8,745 nucleotides of DNA from Kiritimatiellales bacterium (GTDB lineage: Bacteria > Verrucomicrobiota > Kiritimatiellia > Kiritimatiellales > Pontiellaceae). The notes below the pieces were generated by a model. The model saw only the letters and a program-made list of their open reading frames with translations. It searched no databases and was not told where the DNA came from. Positions 1 through 6,219 of this stretch are shown in pieces; position 1 is the first letter of the stretch, and every line of letters begins with the position of its first letter. Both the position numbers and the translations under genes were made by a program. The DNA is taken from positions 1 to 8,745 of the forward strand of contig DAOVNC010000130.1 in assembly GCA_030630445.1 (NCBI GenBank), in the 5' to 3' direction.

Positions 1-157
1 AAGAAAAATGGCCCCAACTCCGTCGATTGCTTGTGACAAGGCGGGTCTGTTTTGATCTTTATGATGGCTTCGCTCTGCGCAGTAATCCAATTAGAGCGTA
101 TGTAGGGAATATTATGGCGCATGGCTTCATGAAAACATCGAGTTCTGTGATTCAACG
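1..157. other. Left-edge stretch with no recognisable gene
   Basis: No start codon with a ribosome binding site and no RNA gene is visible here. One plus frame is open from position 3 to a TGA at 159-161 (about 52 residues), but the peptide resembles nothing I know. The frame of the downstream beta-helix gene has stops at 53-55, 62-64, 83-85 and 92-94, so that gene cannot continue upstream of position 95 without a frameshift. The minus strand also has short frames open to the edge. The stretch could be the end of a neighbouring gene, a decayed 5' part of the beta-helix gene, or plain intergenic DNA. Confidence 0.4.
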
Positions 158-1330
158 GTGAAGGGTAATCAGTCGGACGGTAGCGGCGGTGGCATCTGGT
201 GCAACGCGCCAAGCGGAGGACTGCTGGATATATCCGACTGCGTCGTTGAGGAAAACTCGGCTTTGAATAATGGCGGAGGAATCACTGTAACTAGAGGAAC
301 CAACATCGTTGTGCGCGGATGCATGGTTTTCGGTAATTCGACGGATCAGAACGGCGGGGGTGTTTGGCTTGGCGACAATGCGGAAGTTAGCCATTGTACG
401 ATCACCGAAAACTCGGCCAATGAGGATGGTGGCGGAGTGAGTGCTCATCGCGCAGGAACGTTTGAAAACTGCGTCGTTACCCATAATTCGGCAAACAGAG
501 GCGGTGGAATATACTGTTTCAGGGGCGGCGCTTTTGCGGATTGCGTTATTGAATCGAACAGCGCGGAATACGGTGGCGGAACTTTTTGTGACCGGGGTGG
601 TACCTTCAAAGATTGCATTATCTCCGATAATTCCGGCGGCCAGGGCGGTGGGGTGTCATGCGAAAGAGGCGGCATGTTCAGCCACTGCACCATCAAAGGC
701 AATTCGCGCAATGGAGTATACTGCTATCGAGGTGGCACTTTCAATGACTGCCTGATCTCCGAAAACTCGGCCCTGGGGTGGGGCGGCGGGGTAACCTGTA
801 ACAATGGCGGTGAGCTCAACCGTTGCACAATCAGTAATAATAAGGCTAACAAAGGCGGCGGTGGCGTGCATTGCTTCTACGGCGGGGTACTGAACGACTG
901 CACGCTGAGCAATAATAAGGCCGCCTGGGGCGGCGGGGTGCAATGCGATATGGGCGGTATCCTTAACCGCTGTACTATCATAGATAATGTGGCCAGCTCC
1001 AACGGCGGAGGGGTGCAATGCTGGAAAGCCGGGGAACTTAACTTTTGCACGATCACCGGCAATGCAGCCAATACAGGCGGCGGGGTGCACTGTCATGAGA
1101 AAGGGATGCTCGACAACTGCATCATCTCCAGCAATAGGGCAGCCGCTAATGGCGGCGGAGTGAAAATCTACTTAGGGGGTACACTTAAAAACTGTACCTT
1201 GAGTCAAAACTGGTCTCCTTTGGGTGGCGGGGTGTTCTGCAACTCCGGCGGGTTCGTCTCAAACTGCATTATGTGGAACAACTCGGCGACTGTCGGGGCC
1301 AACTGGCACAATCATAACACCGGCATGAAC
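137..1330 (+). repeat. Tandem beta-helix coil-coding repeats (about 16 units of about 72 bp)
   Basis: This is a run of imperfect units, each encoding one helix coil. Most units hold two cysteines, one in the N/D-C-T/I strand and one after GGGV-x. Several units are still close at DNA level. Examples are AATAATAAGGC in two adjacent units (836-846 and 910-920) and GGGGTGCAATGC shared by the units near 935 and 1010. This suggests recent duplication or gene conversion in the middle of the array. Coil 8 (residues about 173-193) is shorter and lacks the GGG turn. The first two or three and last units are the most diverged. Confidence 0.75.
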
Positions 1331-1894
1331 TTCGACTATTGCTGTACGACACCTAATCCCGGAGGATCCGGCAACATGGATGGCGACCCGCTGTTTGTGG
1401 CGCCCGATAACTATCGTCTTCTTGCAACCTCTCCATGCATCGATGCCGGCACCAACGGCTTTGTCGTATCGTCGGTGGATATGGACGGGAACCCGCGGAT
1501 CATGGATGGAGACTTCGACGGAGACCCCGTGGTCGACATGGGCGCCTATGAGTTTCCGGTTCTCGACGTGGAAATCGACATTAAGCCTGGCTCAGACACC
1601 AACCCGATCAACCTCAAGTCCAAAGGACGCTGCCCTGTCGCCGTGCTGACCACGGAAGAGTTCGATGCCGCCGAAGTTGACCCTGCCACCGTGCGCTTTG
1701 CAGGCGCGTCGCCCGCGCACTATGCGCTCGAAGACGCCGATGCCGACAGTGACCTCGACCTGATCCTGCATTTCAAAACTCAGGAACTTGACCTTGCCGA
1801 CGACAGCACGGAGGTGTTCTTGATCGGCCAAACCTACGACGAACAGTTTCTTGTCGGAGCTGACACTGTCAGCATCGTACCGCAAAAACAATAA
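158..1894 (+). CDS. Beta-helix repeat exoprotein with choice-of-anchor Q-type tail, probably 5'-truncated
   Basis: The protein is about 578 residues counted from GTG158. Residues 1-390 are about 16 imperfect coils of roughly 24 residues with the consensus F/L-x-x-C-x-I-x-x-N-x-A-x-x-GGGV-x-C-x-x-GG. This pattern is typical of right-handed parallel beta-helices related to chlamydial Pmp repeats. Residues about 392-466 contain CIDAGTN, DMDGNPRIMDGD and VDMGAYEF, typical of the choice-of-anchor Q region that often follows such helices in PVC bacteria. Residues 471-578 form a separate C-terminal domain starting VEIDIKPGSD and containing PVAVLTTEEFDA and LDLILHF, a module recurrent in bacterial exoproteins. 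No C-terminal anchor or autotransporter barrel is seen. Such proteins are normally exported, but no signal peptide is present. The first coil (EFCDSTVKGNQ) already starts before GTG158. The frame is open only back to a TAG at 92-94, with no ATG, GTG or TTG between and no Shine-Dalgarno before GTG158. The gene is therefore either a 5'-truncated pseudogene or frameshifted. Its ligand or substrate is unknown. Confidence 0.75.
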   Translation: MKGNQSDGSGGGIWCNAPSGGLLDISDCVVEENSALNNGGGITVTRGTNIVVRGCMVFGNSTDQNGGGVWLGDNAEVSHCTITENSANEDGGGVSAHRAGTFENCVVTHNSANRGGGIYCFRGGAFADCVIESNSAEYGGGTFCDRGGTFKDCIISDNSGGQGGGVSCERGGMFSHCTIKGNSRNGVYCYRGGTFNDCLISENSALGWGGGVTCNNGGELNRCTISNNKANKGGGGVHCFYGGVLNDCTLSNNKAAWGGGVQCDMGGILNRCTIIDNVASSNGGGVQCWKAGELNFCTITGNAANTGGGVHCHEKGMLDNCIISSNRAAANGGGVKIYLGGTLKNCTLSQNWSPLGGGVFCNSGGFVSNCIMWNNSATVGANWHNHNTGMNFDYCCTTPNPGGSGNMDGDPLFVAPDNYRLLATSPCIDAGTNGFVVSSVDMDGNPRIMDGDFDGDPVVDMGAYEFPVLDVEIDIKPGSDTNPINLKSKGRCPVAVLTTEEFDAAEVDPATVRFAGASPAHYALEDADADSDLDLILHFKTQELDLADDSTEVFLIGQTYDEQFLVGADTVSIVPQKQ

Positions 1895-1934
1895 GCAACC
1901 GGGTTTGCGCGTTCCTTTCGTTCTATCGCGGTTA

Positions 1935-1965
1935 ATCCGCCGGATCTATAGTCCCGTAATCCGGC
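1935..1965. terminator. Weak hairpin between convergent genes
   Basis: GCCGGAT (1939-1945) pairs with ATCCGGC (1959-1965) around a 13-nt loop and is followed on the plus strand by AAATTATT. An overlapping palindrome, ATCCG-C-CGGAT, spans 1935-1945. The site lies in the 91-nt gap between two convergent genes, where a shared terminator is expected. The loop is long and there is no proper T-run on either strand, so it is a poor intrinsic terminator. Confidence 0.3.
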
Positions 1966-1985
1966 AAATTATTCCCCGGGAAAAC

Positions 1986-2807
1986 TCAGGGTAGGCTGGT
2001 GGTGTTGGGAGTAAATTGCAGTTCCGCAAGAATCGGGCGGTGGTCGGAGGCGACGGCTTCGTCCAGTACCTTGGCGGAAACCACCTTCCACTTTCCGGCG
2101 GGGCGGCAGAGAATATAGTCAATCTGTTTGGAAGGCTTCGCTACGGGAAAAGTGAAAAGGTTCTTCTGGCTCGTCGCGTTCTCCCATGTTTTTCCGAACG
2201 CCTCCATGGTGGGGCTGTTCGGGGTCGCATTGAAATCCCCCGCGATAATGGCAGGCAGATCCGGATTTGAACTGAACAGGTTTTCGATCAGGGGAACGGA
2301 GTCGATTCGCGGTGTTTTCCCCGTGTCGAGATGGGTTGCGATGAAGATAAATTTCTTTACCGGAAGATGGGTTCCGAAGGTCTTGAGGGTTACGCATAAG
2401 GCGGATCGTGGTTCACCCGGGAGAGGAATCGTTTTCGATTCCGCGATGATGAATTTGGTTAGGATCGCATTGCCATACTTGCCGCCGTCATAATCCATCG
2501 ACGGCCCATACGCGTACTTCATGCCCGTGAGGCGGGCCAGTTCCTTGGCTTGGTCTACACCTTTGCTGCGCGTGGTTCGCTTGTCGACTTCCTGCAGCGA
2601 CACGATGTCTGGGGAAGCGGATTTAATGACCCGCGCAATCCGTTCAAGGTCAAGCGTTCCGTCGATGCCTGCCCCGTGGTGAATATTGTAGCTTAAAACA
2701 CGAATCATGTTCTCTTCTCCGGTGGTTCGGCCCATGCAGGGAGCGGCGCAGATGAGCACCAATACCATGCGGAACACGTGTTTCATCATGTTTTTTAGAA
2801 TGCTCAT
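1986..2807 (-). CDS. Exported endonuclease/exonuclease/phosphatase (EEP) family hydrolase
   Basis: The protein is 273 residues, a normal length for a single EEP domain. The catalytic landmarks of this metal-dependent phosphodiesterase fold appear in order: SYN (Asn41), QEVD (Glu73), YGNAILT (111-117), ATHLD (His159), GDFNATP (Asp191, Asn193), QIDYIL (Asp230) and SDHRP (His256). The N-terminus has basic residues followed by a hydrophobic stretch (MVLVLICAAP, 14-23), so export by Sec is likely. No clear lipobox is present. Family members cleave DNA, RNA, phospholipids, inositol phosphates or other phosphoesters, and the substrate cannot be read from the sequence. The ATG is one base after the hypD stop and has no Shine-Dalgarno of its own, which suggests translational coupling. 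Met7 or Met8 are alternative starts and would still keep the signal peptide. It is the last gene of the hypE-hypD operon. A link to hydroxyproline metabolism is not obvious. Confidence 0.85.
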   Translation of the reverse strand: MSILKNMMKHVFRMVLVLICAAPCMGRTTGEENMIRVLSYNIHHGAGIDGTLDLERIARVIKSASPDIVSLQEVDKRTTRSKGVDQAKELARLTGMKYAYGPSMDYDGGKYGNAILTKFIIAESKTIPLPGEPRSALCVTLKTFGTHLPVKKFIFIATHLDTGKTPRIDSVPLIENLFSSNPDLPAIIAGDFNATPNSPTMEAFGKTWENATSQKNLFTFPVAKPSKQIDYILCRPAGKWKVVSAKVLDEAVASDHRPILAELQFTPNTTSLP

Positions 2808-2808
2808 G

Positions 2809-5169
2809 CTATGCGGATTGCTGGGCGGTGCGGTGGATGATCTCTTCCTGGTGGTCCTGGTCGAGGTCGGTGAAGTAGTCGCTGTAGCCAGCGACGCGGA
2901 CGAGGAGGTTGCGGTATTCCTCGGGCTTTTCCTGTGCCTTGCGCAGGGTGTCGGTATCGACGATGTTGAACTGGATGTGGTGGCCTCCGAGGTGGAAGTA
3001 GGTGCGGATCAGCTGGCCGAGGTTGTCGAGATCCTGTTCCGATGCCAGCACGTCGGGGAGGAACCGCTGGTTGAGCAGGGTTCCGCCAGTTTTGGTTTGA
3101 TCGAGTTTTCCGAGCGATTTGACCACGGCGGTCGGTCCATTGCGATCGGCCCCGTGCGAGGGCGAGGTGCCGTCGGATTCGGGAAGGAAGGCCAACCGTC
3201 CGTTGGGGGTGGCGCCGAGCATTTTCCCGAAGTAGATGTGGCAGGTGGTGGAGAGCATGTTCATGTGGTAGAGGGTCCCTTTGGTGTTGGGCCGCCCGTC
3301 GATGGTTTCGAAGAGGGTTTCGAAGATGCGCACGGCTATCTCGTCGGCGTGATCGTCGTCGTTGCCGAAGAACGGGGTGCGGTTCCAGAGTTTGAGGCGC
3401 AGCGCCTCTTCGCTTTCGAAGTTGTTTCCGAGAGCCTTGAGCAATTCGCCCATCGGCAAGCCGGCCTCGTCGAAGACGTGGGTCTTGATGGCTGAGAGGC
3501 TGTCGGTGGCGGTGCCGAGTCCGCAGCACTGGATGTAGGTGGTGTTGTAGCGCGGGCCGCCGTCGTAGTAGTCCTTCCCGTTTTCAATGCAGTCGTGGAT
3601 GACGGCCGAGAGGAACGGGGCGGGGGAGTGCTTGGCGTACATGCGCTCGATATAGTTGTTTACCTTGACCTTTAGCTCCACGACATATTCGAGCTGTTTT
3701 GCGAAGGCTTGGCAGAGATCGTCGAACGATTGGAATTCGAGCGGGTCGCCGGTTTCGATGCCGACCTTCTTGCCGGTGAGCGGATCGGTTCCGTTGTTGA
3801 GCGTAACCTCCAGGATCTTGGGGACGTTGAGATAGCCGGTGAGGATGTAGGCCTCCTTGCCGAAAGCACCGGTTTCAATGCAGCCGCTGGTGCCGCCTTC
3901 GCGGGCGTCGGCGAGGGTTTTCCCGGCGCGCAGCATTTCCGCGATGACGATGTCGGTGTTGAATACGGCGGGGTAGCCGAGCCCGTTGCGGATGACGCGG
4001 GCGGTTGCCTTGAGGAGGCGATCGGGGCTGTTTTTGCCGATGTGCACGCTGGGCTGGGGCTGGAGCAGGCGCAGTTCGTCCACGACTTCGAGGATGATGT
4101 AGGAGATTTCGTTGGAGGCATCGTTTCCGTCCACATCCACACCGCCGAGGTTGATCTGGCTAAAGTCGTTGTAGGTGCCGCTTTCGCGGGCGGTTACGCC
4201 GACCTTCGGCGGGGCGGTCTGGTTGTTGACCTTGATCCAGAGGCAGCTAACGAGTTCCTTGGCTTGGTCCCGATCCAGCGAACCGTCCGCCATCCCGGCT
4301 TCGTAGAAGGGGTGCAGGTGCTGGTCGAGATGCCCCGGCGACATCGAGTCCCAGCCGTTGAGTTCGGTGACGGTGCCGAGGTGGACAAACCAGTACATCT
4401 GCAACGCTTCGTGGAAGGTGCGTGGCGGATTGGCCGGGACATGGCGGCAGACGGCGGCAATGTGCTCCAGCTCGGCCTTCCGTTCGGGATCGGTTTCCGA
4501 TTCGGCCATTGTTTCCGCCAGCTCGGCGTGGCGCTGGGCAAAGATCATTGCGGCGTCGCAGGCGATATCCATGGCCTTGAGCTGCTCGGCACGGTCGGCG
4601 GCCTCGGGGTCGTTCAGATAGTCCAGGCGTCCGATGCGGTCGGTGATCTTGTTTTTCAGGTCGAGCATGCCGGTGGTGTAGATGGTTCCATCCAGGACGG
4701 TGTGGCCCGGGGCGCGCTGCTCCATGAACTCGGTGAAGAGTCCGGCTTCGTAGGCGGCTTTCCACTCCGGCGGGGTATGGCTGAAAATCCGTTCGCGCAT
4801 GGAGCGGCCTTGCCAATAGGGAATAACCTTTTCCTCGTAGGCGAGGATGTCCTCCTCCGCAATATCGTAGTTGGTCATGGGGCGGTTCTTGAGGGTGTGC
4901 AGATCTTCCACCGAGTGGCAGGTCAGTTCCGGGAAGGTCGGTACGCATTTGGGGGAGGGGCCGCGTTCGCCGACGATCAATTCGCCGTCGCCGATATAGA
5001 GGGTTTTCCTTTGGCAGATTTCCTTGAAGGTCAAGGCGCGAAGAACCGGCAGGGAATGCTTGCCGAGGTTTTCCCGGTAGAATTCGGTTTCAATCAGGGC
5101 GCGTTCAATCGATAGGGATGGCTTGGCATCAAAGCTTTCTTTGCGAAGCCGCTGTATTCTGTTGTTCAT
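2809..5169 (-). CDS. hypD: Trans-4-hydroxy-L-proline dehydratase (glycyl radical enzyme)
   Basis: The protein is 786 residues with a PFL-like domain and a C-terminal glycyl radical domain. It uses a glycyl/thiyl radical to remove water from trans-4-hydroxy-L-proline, giving pyrroline-5-carboxylate, in the anaerobic cytoplasm. The thiyl loop is GGTSGCIETG (Cys430, Glu432) and the radical loop is RVAGYSDYF (Gly761). Every active-site residue I recall for Clostridioides difficile HypD is present at a constant offset of four: Phe148, His156, Asp274, Ser330, Phe336, Cys430, Glu432, Tyr446, Thr641 and Gly761, against Phe152, His160, Asp278, Ser334, Phe340, Cys434, Glu436, Tyr450, Thr645 and Gly765. 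Blocks such as EFMEQRAPGHT, PAPPKVGVTA-like, GNDDD-ADEI and GHHIQFN also match HypD rather than choline lyase, glycerol dehydratase or PFL. I chose ATG5169 because GGAGG lies 5 nt upstream. The frame also offers TTG5181 (four more residues), which overlaps that GGAGG. The activase gene sits directly upstream. Related dehydratases acting on other hydroxyproline isomers or N-methyl forms are the main alternative. Confidence 0.9.
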   Translation of the reverse strand: MNNRIQRLRKESFDAKPSLSIERALIETEFYRENLGKHSLPVLRALTFKEICQRKTLYIGDGELIVGERGPSPKCVPTFPELTCHSVEDLHTLKNRPMTNYDIAEEDILAYEEKVIPYWQGRSMRERIFSHTPPEWKAAYEAGLFTEFMEQRAPGHTVLDGTIYTTGMLDLKNKITDRIGRLDYLNDPEAADRAEQLKAMDIACDAAMIFAQRHAELAETMAESETDPERKAELEHIAAVCRHVPANPPRTFHEALQMYWFVHLGTVTELNGWDSMSPGHLDQHLHPFYEAGMADGSLDRDQAKELVSCLWIKVNNQTAPPKVGVTARESGTYNDFSQINLGGVDVDGNDASNEISYIILEVVDELRLLQPQPSVHIGKNSPDRLLKATARVIRNGLGYPAVFNTDIVIAEMLRAGKTLADAREGGTSGCIETGAFGKEAYILTGYLNVPKILEVTLNNGTDPLTGKKVGIETGDPLEFQSFDDLCQAFAKQLEYVVELKVKVNNYIERMYAKHSPAPFLSAVIHDCIENGKDYYDGGPRYNTTYIQCCGLGTATDSLSAIKTHVFDEAGLPMGELLKALGNNFESEEALRLKLWNRTPFFGNDDDHADEIAVRIFETLFETIDGRPNTKGTLYHMNMLSTTCHIYFGKMLGATPNGRLAFLPESDGTSPSHGADRNGPTAVVKSLGKLDQTKTGGTLLNQRFLPDVLASEQDLDNLGQLIRTYFHLGGHHIQFNIVDTDTLRKAQEKPEEYRNLLVRVAGYSDYFTDLDQDHQEEIIHRTAQQSA

Positions 5170-5170
5170 G

Positions 5171-6082
5171 CTATCCTCCAAAACGGACGCGAAGCCCGTA
5201 TTCCTTTAGAATTTCCATGGTGCGGGTTTTTTCTTCTGCACCGGGGGGGACAAGTTTCGCTCCCGGGTTCTCCATGCCGAGCCGGGCATACTTGCTTTTT
5301 GCGGCTCCTTGATAGGGGAGCAGGTCGATTTCGCCAACCCCGGGCAAAGCGGAAACAAAGGCACCGGTTGCGCGGATGTTGGCCTCGTCGGTGTTAATGC
5401 CGGGAATCAGGGGGAAGCGGATGCGCAGAGCCGTTCCCGCGTCCACCAAGGCTGCGATGTTTTGCAGAATTCGCTCGTTCGGCACGCCGGTAAAGCGCTG
5501 GTGGGCGTCGCTGTCCATCTGCTTGAGGTCGAACAGAAACAGGTCGGCATGCTCCGCAATCTCCAACAGGGTGTCGGTTGGGGCATGGCCGCAGGTGTCC
5601 ACCGCTCGGTGGATATGCCCCTTTCCGCAGGCCTTGAGCACTTCCAGCAGGAAAGCGGGCTGCTGGAGGGGTTCGCCACCGGAAAAGGTTACTCCGCCTC
5701 CCGACTGTTCATAGAAGGGTCGGTCTTTCATCAGTTCGGCCATCAGTGCGGGAACGTCGGTTTCCCATCCCGTGGCCTCGTGCGCCAGTGCCGGGCAGAC
5801 GCGAACGCACTCCATGCCAAGGGTGCAGCGGGTTTCATCGCGGGCAATGCCGTCCGGGGAAAGCGATAATGCCAGCGCGGAGCAGGCCTCGACGCAGGCG
5901 CCGCATCCAACGCACCGGTCGTTGTCGGTGACCACCTCGATCGACGGCTTCAACCCTTCCGGATTGTGGCACCAAATACACGAGAGCGGGCAACCCTTGA
6001 AAAACACCGTGGTACGGATGCTAGGGCCGTCGTGGATCGCATAGCGCTTTATCGCAAAGATTGTTCCCTTCACCGCGTTCAT
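5171..6082 (-). CDS. hypE: Glycyl radical enzyme activase for HypD (radical SAM)
   Basis: The protein is 303 residues from ATG6082. It would cleave S-adenosylmethionine at a [4Fe-4S] cluster and abstract hydrogen from Gly761 of HypD. The N-terminus GTIFAIKRYAIHDGPSIRTT is typical of this family. The radical SAM motif is CPLSCIWC (Cys31, Cys35, Cys38). A ferredoxin-like insert follows: Cys57, 60, 63 and 67 (CVGCGACVEAC) form a complete cluster site, while the second site (CTLGMECVRVCP) has only Cys86, 92 and 96, one fewer than usual. FSGGEP (about 133-138) is the SAM-binding GGE motif, and the TIM-barrel core continues to RVRFGG. The stop is one base before the hypD ATG, so the two are co-transcribed. 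Start choice is uncertain. ATG6097 adds five residues. ATG6169 adds 29 residues with a spurious hydrophobic stretch that runs through the divergent promoter region. Neither ATG6082 nor ATG6097 has a good ribosome binding site. The match to HypE rather than another activase rests on the adjacent hypD. Confidence 0.87.
   Translation of the reverse strand: MNAVKGTIFAIKRYAIHDGPSIRTTVFFKGCPLSCIWCHNPEGLKPSIEVVTDNDRCVGCGACVEACSALALSLSPDGIARDETRCTLGMECVRVCPALAHEATGWETDVPALMAELMKDRPFYEQSGGGVTFSGGEPLQQPAFLLEVLKACGKGHIHRAVDTCGHAPTDTLLEIAEHADLFLFDLKQMDSDAHQRFTGVPNERILQNIAALVDAGTALRIRFPLIPGINTDEANIRATGAFVSALPGVGEIDLLPYQGAAKSKYARLGMENPGAKLVPPGAEEKTRTMEILKEYGLRVRFGG
5175..5179 (-). promoter_or_regulatory. 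Shine-Dalgarno of hypD, inside the end of hypE
   Basis: GGAGG on the minus strand lies 5 nt before ATG5169 and overlaps the last codons of hypE. It decides the hypD start: the alternative TTG at 5181 is partly within this site and has no site of its own. Confidence 0.8.
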
Positions 6083-6153
6083 AAGGCCGCTATGCATACT
6101 CAAACGACGCGTGGATAGCAATCTCAAAGCTTTGCCCAAGAGAAGATATATGA

Positions 6154-6182
6154 ATAACATGATAACCATGTCTGGATATTAT
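6154..6182 (+). promoter_or_regulatory. Candidate sigma-70-type promoter for the YyaL-like gene
   Basis: ATAACA (6154-6159) is separated by 17 nt from TATTAT (6177-6182), which is 4/6 and 5/6 to the consensus. Transcription would start near 6189, about 31 nt before ATG6220 and just upstream of its GGAGG. It also means that the in-frame ATG at 6181 lies inside the -10 box and is not a start. No convincing promoter for the divergent hypE operon was found in 6083-6219. Confidence 0.45.
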
Positions 6183-6208
6183 GGTCGAGAGAAGCTACCT
6201 TGCTCTCC

Positions 6209-6213
6209 GGAGG
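6209..6213 (+). promoter_or_regulatory. Shine-Dalgarno for ATG6220
   Basis: GGAGG sits 6 nt upstream of ATG6220. It selects the start that opens a lipoprotein signal, in preference to the in-frame ATG at 6181, which has none. Confidence 0.75.
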
Positions 6214-6219
6214 CCGTAT

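Noticed and set aside
3..161. Left-edge open frame of about 52 residues as the tail of an upstream gene
   Set aside because: It resembles no family I recognise and its 3' part overlaps the beta-helix repeats in another frame. A real gene cannot be supported.
152..1096. Several overlapping frames on both strands inside the beta-helix gene
   Set aside because: The GGC/GGT-rich repeats keep all frames open. None has a start signal or domain.
137..1330. CRISPR-like regular repetition
   Set aside because: The units are imperfect, continuous with no spacers, and encode beta-helix coils in one frame.
2707..3495. Open frame (262 codons) on the plus strand across the hypD/EEP junction
   Set aside because: It is the antisense of two confident genes, and its valine- and glycine-rich composition is typical of a shadow frame.
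3709..5115. Long open frame (468 codons) on the plus strand opposite hypD
   Set aside because: It is antisense to a gene with all catalytic residues in place, has no ribosome binding site or recognisable domain, and is the usual shadow of GC-biased codons.
6083..6169. N-terminal extension of hypE with a hydrophobic, membrane-like stretch from ATG6169
   Set aside because: Activases are cytosolic and start close to the GTIFAIKR motif. The extension runs through the divergent promoter region and has no family counterpart.
6181..6219. ATG6181 as start of the YyaL-like gene
   Set aside because: It lies in the candidate -10 box, lacks a Shine-Dalgarno and would put 13 residues before an otherwise good lipoprotein signal. 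ATG6220 has GGAGG at a good distance.
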